Positions 51,239-60,733 of a DNA stretch of 64,000 bases are shown here, one piece after another. Every line of letters starts with the position of its first letter. Within the stretch, counting starts at the first letter, position 1. The notes beneath the pieces were generated by a model. It did not search any database. It was not told the origin of the DNA and worked only from the letters and a program-made list of their open reading frames with translations. Position numbers and translations under genes: made by a program. The DNA is from Bremerella sp. P1. Lineage in GTDB: Bacteria > Planctomycetota > Planctomycetia > Pirellulales > Pirellulaceae. The stretch is taken from positions 6,659,814-6,723,813 of the forward strand of contig NZ_CP118164.1 in NCBI RefSeq assembly GCF_028748185.1, read 5' to 3'.

Positions 51239-52165
51239 TTACCCCTTCAGCTTGCCAGCGGTCGTCTCGGCCTGGAGGTCGGCGATCATCTCGAGCGTGG
51301 CGTCTTCTACCGCGCGTTGCCATTGGGTCGGCTCGTACTTCGATGCGTACGGTTCACGCGAGTAGGCGAAGATGATCCCGCGGCTGTTGTTCACGATCGC
51401 TCCGAGGCCCGCTTCGTTGAAACCGCCGGCGACGTCTTTTGCGCCGCCCCCTTGGCTGCCGTAGCCGGGGACCAGGAACCAGGTGCTGGGCATGGCTTCA
51501 CGCAATTCGGTCAGCTGATCGGGATACGTCGCACCAACGACCGCACCCACGGCGCCCAGGCCGCACTCGCCGATCGTTTGCTTGGCCAGGCCTTCGACAT
51601 AAGCGCCCACGTGACGATAGATCGGCTGGCCATCAACGACCAGGTCTTGCAGCATCTTGCCGCCGGGGTTGGAGGTCTTCACCAGGCAGAAGAGGCCGGC
51701 ATCGTTCGCCGTGGCCGTTTCGACAAACGGCGTCAGGCTATCGTCACCCAGGTAAGGGCTGATCGTCAGGCAGTCGGCTTGCCAAGGGCTGTTGGCCCCG
51801 AGCATCCCTTTGGCGTAGGCGGTTGCGGTCGAGCCGATGTCGTTTCGCTTGGCATCCAGAATGACCAGCAGGCCTTTCTGGCGGGCGTACTGGATCACTT
51901 CGGCAAGCACGATCATGCCGGCCGGTCCCAGCTCTTCAAAGAAGGCGGACTGCGGCTTGACGGCTGGCACGTGCTGACAGACGGCGTCGATTACTTGACG
52001 ACAAAAGACCAGGTAAAGGCCAGCTTTGACCTTCGGATCTTGCGTGTCACGATGGTCCCGCAACAGGGCTTCCGGCAACGATTCAAAGCGAGGGTCCAAG
52101 CCCACTACCACTGGGGCTGCCGTGCGAACGATCCCATCGCGAAGACGATCCGAAAAATTGGCCAT
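51239..52165 (-). CDS. pyrF: Orotidine 5'-phosphate decarboxylase, long form
   Basis: A protein of 308 residues, the long (type 2) PyrF length. It converts OMP to UMP, the last step of pyrimidine synthesis, in the cytoplasm. The catalytic lysine and aspartates are in LVILDAKRNDIGSTATAYAK; substrate-binding VVVGLDPRFESLPE is near the N-terminus and FLVPGYGSQGGG and the AKDVAGGF segments toward the end. The start is well fixed. It is single, with no other pyr gene near. Confidence 0.93.
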   Translation of the reverse strand: MANFSDRLRDGIVRTAAPVVVGLDPRFESLPEALLRDHRDTQDPKVKAGLYLVFCRQVIDAVCQHVPAVKPQSAFFEELGPAGMIVLAEVIQYARQKGLLVILDAKRNDIGSTATAYAKGMLGANSPWQADCLTISPYLGDDSLTPFVETATANDAGLFCLVKTSNPGGKMLQDLVVDGQPIYRHVGAYVEGLAKQTIGECGLGAVGAVVGATYPDQLTELREAMPSTWFLVPGYGSQGGGAKDVAGGFNEAGLGAIVNNSRGIIFAYSREPYASKYEPTQWQRAVEDATLEMIADLQAETTAGKLKG

Positions 52166-52260
52166 TTCCTACACCCTTTCGTTTTCAAAACCAATCCTGA
52201 AGTAAGAGGTTAAACCGGATGGCCTGATGGCGAAAGGGACCCTCCCTGAGCTTTGTCTGC

Positions 52261-52509
52261 TCAGGCCATGACTGTCTCGGCCTGGCAGCTGCAAATGATC
52301 GCTCGAACGAGTGGATTTTTCTCGTCGGCATTGGGCTGGTTATAGCCTTGGGCATAGCTTTTCGCGACACGCTCGGAAATTCCCGAGATAAGAACTTTTG
52401 CATTTTCCTGACCTGGTTTTCCTTCCACCACAATCACCATCCACCGACCTGGTGACGTTTGCGCGACTGTCATTACGAGTGCCTTCACTAGCGGTTTCGC
52501 AAGTTGCAT
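52261..52509 (-). CDS. Small hypothetical protein
   Basis: An ATG at 52509 gives 82 residues (MQLAKPLVKALVMTVAQTSP, then GRWMVIVVEGKPGQENAKVL). It has an alpha-beta pattern and ends with two cysteines (ICSCQAETVMA). The frame also opens 42 codons upstream. It is on the same strand as pyrF, 95 bases before its start. No family is recognised; probability of being real is moderate. Confidence 0.45.
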   Translation of the reverse strand: MQLAKPLVKALVMTVAQTSPGRWMVIVVEGKPGQENAKVLISGISERVAKSYAQGYNQPNADEKNPLVRAIICSCQAETVMA

Positions 52510-52895
52510 CAAAACGAGTGGGCATCCGTGCCCCGCGCGGCATCCCCGCCGCGGTCCTCCGAGCCAGCCAAAACCGGCTCTCGTGAACGAGCGCGCAGCT
52601 TTCCCCCACCTCGAAAACATACCGTTACGAAGCAAGCCACGCGTTGCCTATTGAAAGAGAACTAGGCATCGTCCACGGTCTCGATGCAAACCGGCCGACC
52701 ACCCGATCGGACTTGGAAAACTTTTCGTTTCACGCAAGACCTAGTGTACAACATTAGTGTACACGCGTCCACCTTCAGAGCTATCTTGTGCCAGCTTTTT
52801 TGGCCAGGCACAACGCGGACACGGTCGGTCGAAAGATGGGTTCTGAAGAGACCAAGAGTGCCCCGGAACGTCGCAGATACTTTGCTGCCAACAGG

Positions 52896-53582
52896 CTACA
52901 TCCCAGGGTACTTTGCCAGCATCTCGGCGTAGTGCTCATCGCCACGTTGGCAGTCGAGAAAGTAGACGGTCAGCCACTGGTCGAACGAGGGCGCACACTC
53001 GAAGAATTCGTAGTCGGCGAACTTGGGCTTCCAGCCACTCGGGTAGTTGCCTTCGGTATCCAAAGTCTCGCCGTGGTAGCAAACCAGGTGCGTGCCGTCT
53101 GGCAGGAGTAGCAGCGACCAGTGATCACATCCTTGGCCTTCGACAAAGATCTGCAGCAGCTTGCACTCTGGCGACTCCGGCAGGCTCACCAGTTTCGGGT
53201 GAATATCGAGCCAGATGTTGTTGTGGCGAATGCGATCGACGTAGTGATCCGTTTCAACCAGGCGAACAAACGACGCAGGCAGCTTCAAGTCGCTGTCGGC
53301 AAGCAGCGCTTGCACGGCGTGCAAGTTTCCGCGTCGATGCTCGTGCTCGGCCAATGGACGCGGGGCACGGAAGCAAGCGATTTGCGAACGGAGGTAACCG
53401 CCTGAGATGTCTCCGCTGCGATACCGCTCGGCCAGATCACGCTCTTCTTCCGAAAGTGTGTACTCGTCCGGTAAGTAGTCGAACGGATTGCCGGTCCAAT
53501 CTTCAGGTAGCGATTCGATGTCGTCGCTGTCAGGGCCGGCAAGTCCGAGGAATGGGCATTTCGGAAGGGATGGTCGATTCAT
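52896..53582 (-). CDS. SMI1/KNR4 (SUKH)-like protein
   Basis: A protein of 228 residues with no export signal. From about 75 it shows the SUKH-like order: LPASFVRLVETDHYVDRIRH, then CDHWSLLLLPDGTHLVCYHG and a terminal DYEFFECAPSFDQWL. SUKH proteins often act as immunity proteins for contact-dependent toxins, but many are housekeeping-like; no toxin gene is near, so that role is unproven. Confidence 0.7.
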   Translation of the reverse strand: MNRPSLPKCPFLGLAGPDSDDIESLPEDWTGNPFDYLPDEYTLSEEERDLAERYRSGDISGGYLRSQIACFRAPRPLAEHEHRRGNLHAVQALLADSDLKLPASFVRLVETDHYVDRIRHNNIWLDIHPKLVSLPESPECKLLQIFVEGQGCDHWSLLLLPDGTHLVCYHGETLDTEGNYPSGWKPKFADYEFFECAPSFDQWLTVYFLDCQRGDEHYAEMLAKYPGM

Positions 53583-53586
53583 AGGA

Positions 53587-53949
53587 CTAGGGACTGCTCT
53601 CGACAGGCGTTCTCGCTGCTCTCCAGAAGAAAGAGAGCACGAAGCTAAGGATCATGGCCACCGGAAAACAGGCCAGGGTCGTCATCATCAAGATCCCGGG
53701 ATTCGCCAGGGCTCCCTGACCGACAGCGTTCGCCATCACCGAAGTACAATTCATGCTGACAGGAATGGCCGGCAACGTGGACAGAAAAACGGTGACGGTT
53801 TTATCCGACAATAACCTGTCCCGCTTGAAAACGCTGGCAATCACGGCTCCCAAGATCGCTCCCAGCAGACTGGAAGTGAAGATGATTGCGAGCACGATCA
53901 GAAACATTTCCCAGATCCGCCCGAGTCCTTGGCCTAATATCATTTCCAT
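53587..53949 (-). CDS. Small membrane protein, hypothetical
   Basis: The ATG at 53949 (MEMILGQGLGRIWEM) is favoured; a second at 53943 and an upstream one at 53997 also exist. It encodes 120 residues with membrane helices at about 15-40 (FLIVLAIIFTSSLLGAILGA), perhaps 52-68 and 88-112. Family not known. It lies 4 bases downstream of the SUKH-like gene's start (the two may be co-transcribed) and near the symporter gene. Confidence 0.55.
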   Translation of the reverse strand: MEMILGQGLGRIWEMFLIVLAIIFTSSLLGAILGAVIASVFKRDRLLSDKTVTVFLSTLPAIPVSMNCTSVMANAVGQGALANPGILMMTTLACFPVAMILSFVLSFFWRAARTPVESSP

Positions 53950-54042
53950 GGCAAACGATTTCCTTCTCGCAAAGCGATTCGTTGAGAAGACCATCAAGCA
54001 AGATGATAACTTAGCTCCGTCACTTCGTCCAAAACTACTCGA

Positions 54043-55506
54043 TCAAGGAGACGCCTGCTCGGTAGCGCTTGTCCAGCGCGTTCGCCATGGCCACTGCACA
54101 CAGAAATAAGCGATCGCGGCATAGGTAGTCGCGCTCAAGGAGATGGGCAACTCCAGCGTTTCCAAGAAGCCGACCACCGGCAGAAACGTTTCCCAACCCA
54201 TTGCGAAGTGCACGGCCCAGATGCCGGTTCCGACCAGCATGCTCACAACCGCGGCCTTGCTATTACATGGCGAGGTATACAGGCCCACGATCAGCGGAAC
54301 GAACAGTCCGACCATCGTTAACAGGTAGGCCTCTTCCAACAGCGCGTAAGCACTTTCGCCGGCATACGAAAGCAGCAGACTACAAACGGCTACCAGCACG
54401 ATGGCGATGCGGTTACTCTTGAGCGTGTCAGCCCAACCGATGCGCGGAAAAACGTTCTGCGCCAGCACACTCGCCGGCGAAAGAATGGCGCTATCGATCG
54501 TGGACAGAATCGCCGACAATAGCGCTACGAGAAAGATCACCGCGACCACCGGATGTAAGAACGCATGAGCCAACGCCGGTAGAATCTTCGTCTCCATATC
54601 CTCGGGGAACAAAATGTTGCCTGCCAGCGCGAGCAGAAGAGGTATCGCTCCGAAGAGAAGATACAGCACGCCCGCCACCAGACAGGCCCACTTGGCCGTT
54701 CGTTCGGAATTGGCGGCGAAGACCCGCTGCATCAAGTCCTGACCCGGCAAGTTACCGAGTGCCCCGATCGCAAACACACCGATCCAACCGACCAGGCTGG
54801 CAAAGCTTTCCGTGGGAATGATCGTCCACATCTGAGGGTCGGTCTCTTCACGAACGCGAGTGATGCCAACCAGCATGTTGCCGCTTCCCAACTCGAACAG
54901 CACAACGCCGCCCAGCACGAGCAGCCCGACCAGAACCAGCGAGATCTGCACCGCATCGGTCAATGTCACCGACCACATCCCGCCCATCAACGTGTAGCCG
55001 GTTCCCACGATCGCCACGATCAGAATGCCCCAGACCAGTGGGATACCAAAGAACAACTGCAGCACTTCGGCCAAGGCCGTAAACTGCGCGGCAATCCAAC
55101 CGAAATAGCTCGGCACCAGGATCAAGGAAGAGGTCAGCTCGGCGGTCGAACCGAACTTCCGGCGAAAGAAGTCAGGCACGGTAAGCAGTTGCATCCGCCA
55201 CATCGGGCCAGCGATAAACAGCCCAGCGATCAACAGGCAGAAGCCGGCCCCGAAGGGATCAAGCGCCGCGCGGGTCAGGCCGTCGCTGCGCACTTCGTCG
55301 GCAGCCGTCAGCATGGTGCCGGCCCCGAACCAGGTCGCCAGCAGCGTCATCCAGGCAAACGACAACGGCAACTTGCGACCGGCCACCAGAAAGTCTTCAG
55401 CGCTATGCACCTTCCGCTGGGCAATCACGCCGATCCCATACATGACCACCAGGTAAAGAACCATCGTAACGGCCAGCAGCCACTTGAGCGACGACTCAAT
55501 TTCCAT
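54043..55506 (-). CDS. Sodium:solute symporter family protein
   Basis: A protein of 487 residues with about 13 membrane helices. SSS-family signs are [40 protein letters not shown], and, in the middle, [20 protein letters not shown] and the [20 protein letters not shown] stretch around the sodium site of helix 9 (T/S-S). The family carries sugars, amino acids, vitamins or choline with sodium; the substrate cannot be assigned. The start is fixed by the first ATG. Confidence 0.9.
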   Translation of the reverse strand: MEIESSLKWLLAVTMVLYLVVMYGIGVIAQRKVHSAEDFLVAGRKLPLSFAWMTLLATWFGAGTMLTAADEVRSDGLTRAALDPFGAGFCLLIAGLFIAGPMWRMQLLTVPDFFRRKFGSTAELTSSLILVPSYFGWIAAQFTALAEVLQLFFGIPLVWGILIVAIVGTGYTLMGGMWSVTLTDAVQISLVLVGLLVLGGVVLFELGSGNMLVGITRVREETDPQMWTIIPTESFASLVGWIGVFAIGALGNLPGQDLMQRVFAANSERTAKWACLVAGVLYLLFGAIPLLLALAGNILFPEDMETKILPALAHAFLHPVVAVIFLVALLSAILSTIDSAILSPASVLAQNVFPRIGWADTLKSNRIAIVLVAVCSLLLSYAGESAYALLEEAYLLTMVGLFVPLIVGLYTSPCNSKAAVVSMLVGTGIWAVHFAMGWETFLPVVGFLETLELPISLSATTYAAIAYFCVQWPWRTRWTSATEQASP

Positions 55507-55707
55507 CGACGGAAAGCCTTTGTTGCGGAGAAGGACGGCCAGCCAGAGAGAAGCTGGCCCGGTGAACGAGCTTTCAATGTATCGAAGTTACGCCGCCTGA
55601 GAATCTACCCACGGGCGATTCACGCAAATGATATGACCGGGCGACATCGGCAACCGAGCAAACCTCTGTGTGCCAGAAAGGGCGAGATGTCGATCAGATC
55701 CGTTCAT

Positions 55708-57966
55708 CTAACCGAGCTCGACCGGCAGACCTTCCTGTTCAAGTTCTGCCTCACCATCAGTGAATAATCGCAAATAGGTTTCGCGATGTCCCTGGTAGCT
55801 TTCGGCGAACATCTTGCGGTCAGAGAGGTACTCGCTTTCCTGGAAGTCTTTGCGGGTTTGCTTCAGGCAATCCATCAGCAATTCGCGGGCCTGTTGTTCG
55901 TCGCCTCGCTTGTGCCAGATTTGGGCGAGCATGCTCATCGTTTCGCTGCGGTGGTAGCTCTCCATGCCGTCGCGAATGTTCAAGAAGAAAGGCTCGGCGG
56001 CATCGTACTGGCCGGCCAGGTAGGCCGCCCGGCCGAGGCGTCCGTAGCCGAGGTTATGCCGCCAGTGAGGTTCGAACGCTTCGACCGAAGCGACAATCTC
56101 CGACTCGCGGCTTTTCTCTTTCAAAGCGTCAACGTAGGCGTCGAAGCTGCCACCCAGGACGCCGAACGAATCGAACGCTTCTTCCTGCACCGACTCCGTG
56201 GCCTCTTGTGCCGCGGTCAACAGTCGCTGGTAGGCACCGATGATCGCTTCGTTACGATCGACCTGCTTCGTCTTGACCAACAATTCGATGTAGCGATCGA
56301 AGTGGCTGGCCAACAAGCTGTGGTTGCCGAGCAGTTTCTTTTGATTGGGGCAGTTGGAATCGGTCGCTTCGTCGAGCAGCTTTTCATACGCAGCGACGTA
56401 CTCCTCCGGCGTTCGGCTCGGAGTCTCTTCGGTCAGGTAACGCGTTCGATCAGGCTGATCTTCGAAGCCCAACAACTGCCGGCCGACGTGGATCTTCAAG
56501 ATCACGCTTTCGTGCGTGTCGGTCGGCTGCTCGGCTTTCGGATACCAGGTGCTGCGCGGACCATCGAGTACAACATGGCCATCTTCCCCGTTGAGCTTCG
56601 CCGACGCCAAGGCAACAAACCGGGCAGGGATGTTGAGCTTCGGCGAGATCTCGGCTACCTGCGTGATGTTGGGCGATTCAAGCGGGTCTCCGGTCCACTT
56701 GGTAAGCATGCCGGCGTACTCTTCGGGATCGGTCACTTCGGTCTCGTCGATCAGCTCCTCGTGCTCCATTTCCCAGTAGCAGTGAATCGCGTAAACATCC
56801 TCAGGCGGACGCTGATCCATCTTGTACGAGAAGAAACACCACGTCACGCTGCCCACCAGGCCACAATCGGTGTCGTCTTCTTCCAGGCCGGTATCGTCAC
56901 GCAGCACATAGCGAATCAGCCACAGCGGCCGAGTTTCACCTTCCGGTGGCCAGACCAGCTGTCGGTGATCGACGATTTCAAGGGAATCGGGTGCCTTGCC
57001 AAGTTCGTTCGGATGAGACAACCAACTCGAGAACTCCGCCTTGGCCTGAAACGAATCATCCTGGGCCTCGCTGGGAATCAGGTCGGCGCGATCGAGTTCT
57101 TCCAGGTAACGCTGAGCCGTCTCGCTGTGGTTCACGTCCAGACAAAACTGGGCCAGCGCCTGAAAACCGCTCTCGCGTCCCAACTCACCGGCAGCCCAAG
57201 CAGCTTCGATCTGCACGCCCGTGTCTGGGTGTTCCATGGCCAGAGCCAACAGCTCATCGCGCGGCGGATTGCTGATAAATGGCAGCGCGGCCGTCGCGCT
57301 ATGGGCATAGCTGAACTTCTCGGGGTCGGGGTCTTCCAACCACTCTTGGAGCATCTTCGTGCCGGCCGGCGAGTCGAACGGATGCTCATCGAAGGCACCG
57401 TTGATTGCCGCACCGTTGGCGCTATCAAGTAATCCAATCGCCAAGAAGCCAGAGGGGAGGGGATCGCTGAGTGCCTGTAAAACAAATTCTCGCTGCGGAT
57501 GATCTTCGGAGAAGGTCGACAGGATGACATGCCACATGTAGGCATCCGGCTTGAGCGGCATCTGCGCCGCTTCAACAATCTTCTGAGCACCAGCGAAGGA
57601 TCCGTACATGGCCAGAATCTTCAGCACGTACAGTAGGTCGTCGACCTCTTCGTCGGTGGCGTCATCGACCATCGCATCGTAGATTCGGATCAGCTCCGGC
57701 AGGCCTTCTTCATACAGTTCCTCAAACGCGGGGCACTCCCGGCCTTCGACGTCTTGAAAGAGCCCGGTCAGTTCATGCAGCGGCGTCGAAAAGTGCCGCG
57801 TGTTTTGCGAGCGATCGCCGGGCAGCGTGGTCAGGGCATCGCATATGGCCTCGGCATCCTTCTGGGAACTAATCACATAGTCATCGAGGCCGCGCAGCTC
57901 TTCGACCAAATCACCACCTGGCTTGAGGCCACGCTTAAGGGCGCGTCGCAGAGGACTACTGAACAC
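55708..57966 (-). CDS. Large hypothetical protein with HEAT-like and TPR-like repeats
   Basis: A protein of 752 residues starting GTG. Residues about 100-310 look like helical HEAT repeats (a recurring alternation seen in HPDTGVQIEAAWAAGELGRE). The middle (about 340-520) is beta-rich, with DHRQLVWPPEGETRPLWLI. The C-terminal part (about 540-750) has TPR-like helical pairs (SVEAFEPHWRHNLGYGRLGR, TMSMLAQIWHKRGDEQQARE). Cytoplasmic by lack of signal. No catalytic motif. It probably scaffolds protein interactions. Confidence 0.75.
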   Translation of the reverse strand: MFSSPLRRALKRGLKPGGDLVEELRGLDDYVISSQKDAEAICDALTTLPGDRSQNTRHFSTPLHELTGLFQDVEGRECPAFEELYEEGLPELIRIYDAMVDDATDEEVDDLLYVLKILAMYGSFAGAQKIVEAAQMPLKPDAYMWHVILSTFSEDHPQREFVLQALSDPLPSGFLAIGLLDSANGAAINGAFDEHPFDSPAGTKMLQEWLEDPDPEKFSYAHSATAALPFISNPPRDELLALAMEHPDTGVQIEAAWAAGELGRESGFQALAQFCLDVNHSETAQRYLEELDRADLIPSEAQDDSFQAKAEFSSWLSHPNELGKAPDSLEIVDHRQLVWPPEGETRPLWLIRYVLRDDTGLEEDDTDCGLVGSVTWCFFSYKMDQRPPEDVYAIHCYWEMEHEELIDETEVTDPEEYAGMLTKWTGDPLESPNITQVAEISPKLNIPARFVALASAKLNGEDGHVVLDGPRSTWYPKAEQPTDTHESVILKIHVGRQLLGFEDQPDRTRYLTEETPSRTPEEYVAAYEKLLDEATDSNCPNQKKLLGNHSLLASHFDRYIELLVKTKQVDRNEAIIGAYQRLLTAAQEATESVQEEAFDSFGVLGGSFDAYVDALKEKSRESEIVASVEAFEPHWRHNLGYGRLGRAAYLAGQYDAAEPFFLNIRDGMESYHRSETMSMLAQIWHKRGDEQQARELLMDCLKQTRKDFQESEYLSDRKMFAESYQGHRETYLRLFTDGEAELEQEGLPVELG

Positions 57967-58625
57967 GGGGGCTTGCTCCTGGGAAACTTGTGATGCCTAT
58001 TCTCGCAGGGCGGAGCGATTCTTTGCTCGCCATCAACATCCACCCTGATTCGCGGCATTGTGCCAAATTAGACAGAAGTACGCTATTGTGGGTAAAGGAA
58101 ACGCTTAGGGGACCACACAATCCGAATCCTCTCAAGGTCTTACTGTTTCGGTCGCTTACTGGAAAAGACAGCCACGACTGGCTCATCGGCGGTAAGGTCT
58201 GACAGTCTCTTCGTCCACGCTCCGGTCTCGCTACCGGCTGGCAGCCATCTTTACGAATTGGCCGCAACGCATCTGCCCAGATTGCGAATACGCATGGGAT
58301 ATTGGTTGTGATTTCGCGAGGCGTGCGTCCGCCTCAAATTCTCAAGCCTCCATCGGCATGAAAAGCATCCAGAGGAAGCGGATTTCGCCAAAAGGAGAGC
58401 CAAAATCCTGTTTCTGATCGGCTAGTTGCGTCGCTGCAACTGCCGCAAGAGAACACATGTCTGAATTCTATCGACGCAGCTTCTAGACCTATCAAAACGC
58501 GCAAGATGTGTCGTAACACGCGATATTCTGTTGCAATTTGGGCGATATCCCGGTATTATCAATCTCGCGGGTCAATCGCCTTTTCTTTTTCTTTTCTATT
58601 CTTTTCGCTAACACGAGGTTTTCCC
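57967..58625. other. Non-coding gap between divergent genes
   Basis: Gap of 660 bases. Nothing recognisable in the left 500 bases. The right end has the promoter of the DUF1559 gene (58531-58559) and an A+T-rich leader with a run of tttct units. Confidence 0.4.
58531..58559 (+). promoter_or_regulatory. Sigma-70-type promoter of the DUF1559 gene
   Basis: TTGCAA (58531-58536), 17 bases, TATTAT (58554-58559), 66 bases before the ATG at 58626. Confidence 0.5.
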
Positions 58626-59543
58626 ATGCGAAAACAAGGCTTTACGCTGGTCGAATTGTTAGTTGTCATCGCGATTATTGGGGTATTGATTGCCCTCCTT
58701 CTCCCGGCAGTGCAGCAAGCACGCGAGGCAGCACGGCGGATGCAGTGCACCAACAACTTGAAGCAAATCGCCATCGGCATGCACAACTATCACGACACGT
58801 TCGGATCGTTTCCATGTGGTTCCTTGGCATTAAGGAGCCATCAGAGCAACGCGGAAAACAATGGCGTCTGGTATCGAGGGATGCATGGCTGGCCGGCGCT
58901 GATGTTAGATTTTGTCGAAGCGGCTAATCTGGCAGAACGGATCGACACCAGTAAGTTGGCCTGGACGAGCGAACGGGGAGACAACTACTTCGATCAGTAT
59001 GGTTCGCACGGCGATACGGCCAATCAGTACGCTGCCCAGAACATGCCGCCCACGTTCGTCTGTCCGAGTGCGGCCCGACGTGGTTCCGAGCTTGAGTTCA
59101 AAGACTACGCGATGAACGCAGGCAATTCGGGAAGCAGTTGCTGCCCAGAACGCGCCACGAACTTCAACGGGATTGGCTTCAAGAATAGTAATGTCAGTTT
59201 CAAAGATATCACCGACGGCACGTCCAACACGTTCCTGCTGCTAGAACAGAAACACAACAACGACGTCCAAGAACTGAAGGACCAAAATGCGGCGTCGAAT
59301 CCTTTCTTCTGGGTGAACCATAACTCGGAAGGGCTGGCGATCGCAAATCAGGGCGGCACCAGCTTTCCACCGAATGTCATCATCAACAATCTGGCGTGCC
59401 GTACTTCACGTAGTGATCACCCTGGCGGACTTCTGGCGTCCATGTGTGACGGAAGCGTGAACTTCATCCCAGAAACGATTGCCCGTGATCCGTGGCGAGC
59501 ACTTCATACCCGCAATGGTAACGAAGTGGTGACGCTTCCATAA
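58626..59543 (+). CDS. DUF1559 protein with prepilin-like N-terminus
   Basis: The ATG at 58626 ([17 protein letters not shown]) gives 305 residues; an upstream open frame of 40 codons is non-coding leader. The prepilin-like start is complete. [20 protein letters not shown] follows, then typical DUF1559 segments (KDITDGTSNTFLLLEQ). The C-terminal H-x9-DG box is HPGGLLASMCDGSVNFI. The protein is full-length, in contrast to the broken copy at 49006. A lipoprotein gene follows, with a hairpin between. Confidence 0.9.
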   Translation: MRKQGFTLVELLVVIAIIGVLIALLLPAVQQAREAARRMQCTNNLKQIAIGMHNYHDTFGSFPCGSLALRSHQSNAENNGVWYRGMHGWPALMLDFVEAANLAERIDTSKLAWTSERGDNYFDQYGSHGDTANQYAAQNMPPTFVCPSAARRGSELEFKDYAMNAGNSGSSCCPERATNFNGIGFKNSNVSFKDITDGTSNTFLLLEQKHNNDVQELKDQNAASNPFFWVNHNSEGLAIANQGGTSFPPNVIINNLACRTSRSDHPGGLLASMCDGSVNFIPETIARDPWRALHTRNGNEVVTLP

Positions 59544-59560
59544 CGCGTCCGCAGACAATC

Positions 59561-59599
59561 GTAGCGTTTCGGTCTAGGCCTTGCCCGCCGAAACGCTAC
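59561..59599 (+). terminator. Hairpin after the DUF1559 gene
   Basis: Arms gtagcgtttcgg (59561-59572) and ccgaaacgctac (59588-59599), 12 bp, 15-base loop. No clear T run. Confidence 0.5.
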
Positions 59600-59670
59600 C
59601 AACGGTTAGCAGTCCCTGGCAATGTCCGCGAACTCTTCACCATAATCTGCCTATCGGATCAAGATCCACC

Positions 59671-60093
59671 ATGTCGAACTACGCGCACTCGTTGAAATAT
59701 CTCTTGGTTATCGTGCCCATGGCCTTTGCGTTCACGGCCTGCGGCGGTAACAGTTCGGGGCTGTACGAAGTGAAAGGAAGGCTCACCCACGATGGCCAGC
59801 CGATCCCCGAGATGATGATCTATTTCATCCCCGAAGACACCGGCAATAACCCGGAAAGTTACGCTACCACCGACGCCGAAGGGCGTTTTGAAATGAAGGT
59901 CGTCAACACGCCTGGGGTCGCACCTGGCAAGCATACCGTCTACGTTCAAGACCCTGCCGCAGTCCAAGGCGGCCAGACCAGTACGGATGCCGGCTACCTG
60001 GCTGTTCTGGAAAAGTATGGTGCCGAAGAAACGTCGCCGTACACCATTACGGTCGAGGAAGATCTGCCCGACTTAGAGTTGAAACTGGACTAA
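59671..60093 (+). CDS. Lipoprotein with carboxypeptidase-regulatory-like domain
   Basis: The ATG at 59671 (MSNYAHSLKYLLVIV) opens a lipoprotein signal with lipobox FTAC (C24). It encodes 140 residues: the mature part begins GGNSSGLYEVKGRLTHDGQP and goes on with PEMMIYFIPEDTGNNPESYA, TTDAEGRFEMKVVN and PGKHTVYVQ, the pattern of carboxypeptidase regulatory-like (beta-sandwich) domains found in pairs with DUF1559 genes in planctomycetes. It follows the DUF1559 gene after 127 bases. Confidence 0.85.
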   Translation: MSNYAHSLKYLLVIVPMAFAFTACGGNSSGLYEVKGRLTHDGQPIPEMMIYFIPEDTGNNPESYATTDAEGRFEMKVVNTPGVAPGKHTVYVQDPAAVQGGQTSTDAGYLAVLEKYGAEETSPYTITVEEDLPDLELKLD

Positions 60094-60733
60094 ATCCAGC
60101 CTGCCGGTTCCGGATCACTACTCGACGTCTCACGTGTGGGGAATCGTGGCGTAGCAAGCACGTATCCTGAAAGCTACGCATGCGCCAATTGCCAGTATAT
60201 CCAGGGCAATTGGCCTCTTGCAGGAACTGATGGAAGCCCCGACAAATGCTTGCACTGCAACTGATCCCCCCACGAGCGGCTTGATCTGCGTCAATTCCAC
60301 TCGTAGCAAGCATGAACCACGATACTGCTCCTTGCTATGCCCCCATCTACAGGCGTGTTCTGTTTAACCCTCCGCTGTTTTCGTGGAGTCAACGCAAGCG
60401 CCGTGACGAAAATTTGATTGAACCTGATCAGACAATTAACAGGATCCGCAGTTCAAACGATTCACCGATGATCGATCCGCACCAGGTGTTGTCATCCGTT
60501 CGGCTGAAAGATGATCTTGAGATGGGGCATAAGTCTTCCAGGTTTAACTGCCAATGGCAGTTAGCGTTTTCCTATTCTTGCTTTGTCACGGTTCGTGTGA
60601 CTACACCTGGTGTGGATCGAGGTATGGGTTACCCGAAGCGCGGATAGCCACACTCGGTTCAGAGCGGAAGGATCCGTGATTGTAGATCGTAGAGGTCATT
60701 ATGCGCTAATAGGTCTCAGTTGCGGATCGACCC
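60094..60733. other. Non-coding gap with a terminator-like hairpin
   Basis: A 640-base gap. It has a perfect hairpin gccaattgcc/ggcaattggc (60184-60193 and 60205-60214) that probably ends the lipoprotein mRNA. Small open frames lack family features. Confidence 0.4.

Noticed and set aside
51317-52213. Plus-strand open frame of 298 codons
   Set aside because: Mirror of pyrF, which has clear catalytic motifs on the other strand.
52742-52764. Direct repeats around tagtgtaca
   Set aside because: Two short copies in a gap; could be a binding site, but too short to separate from chance.
55786-57432. Long open frame (548 codons) on the plus strand
   Set aside because: It is the antisense shadow of the 752-residue gene on the minus strand; no family motif, and long shadows are common at this G+C.
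60312-60647. Possible gene in the gap before the hybrid kinase
   Set aside because: No ribosome-binding site, odd composition, no domain; treated as non-coding.
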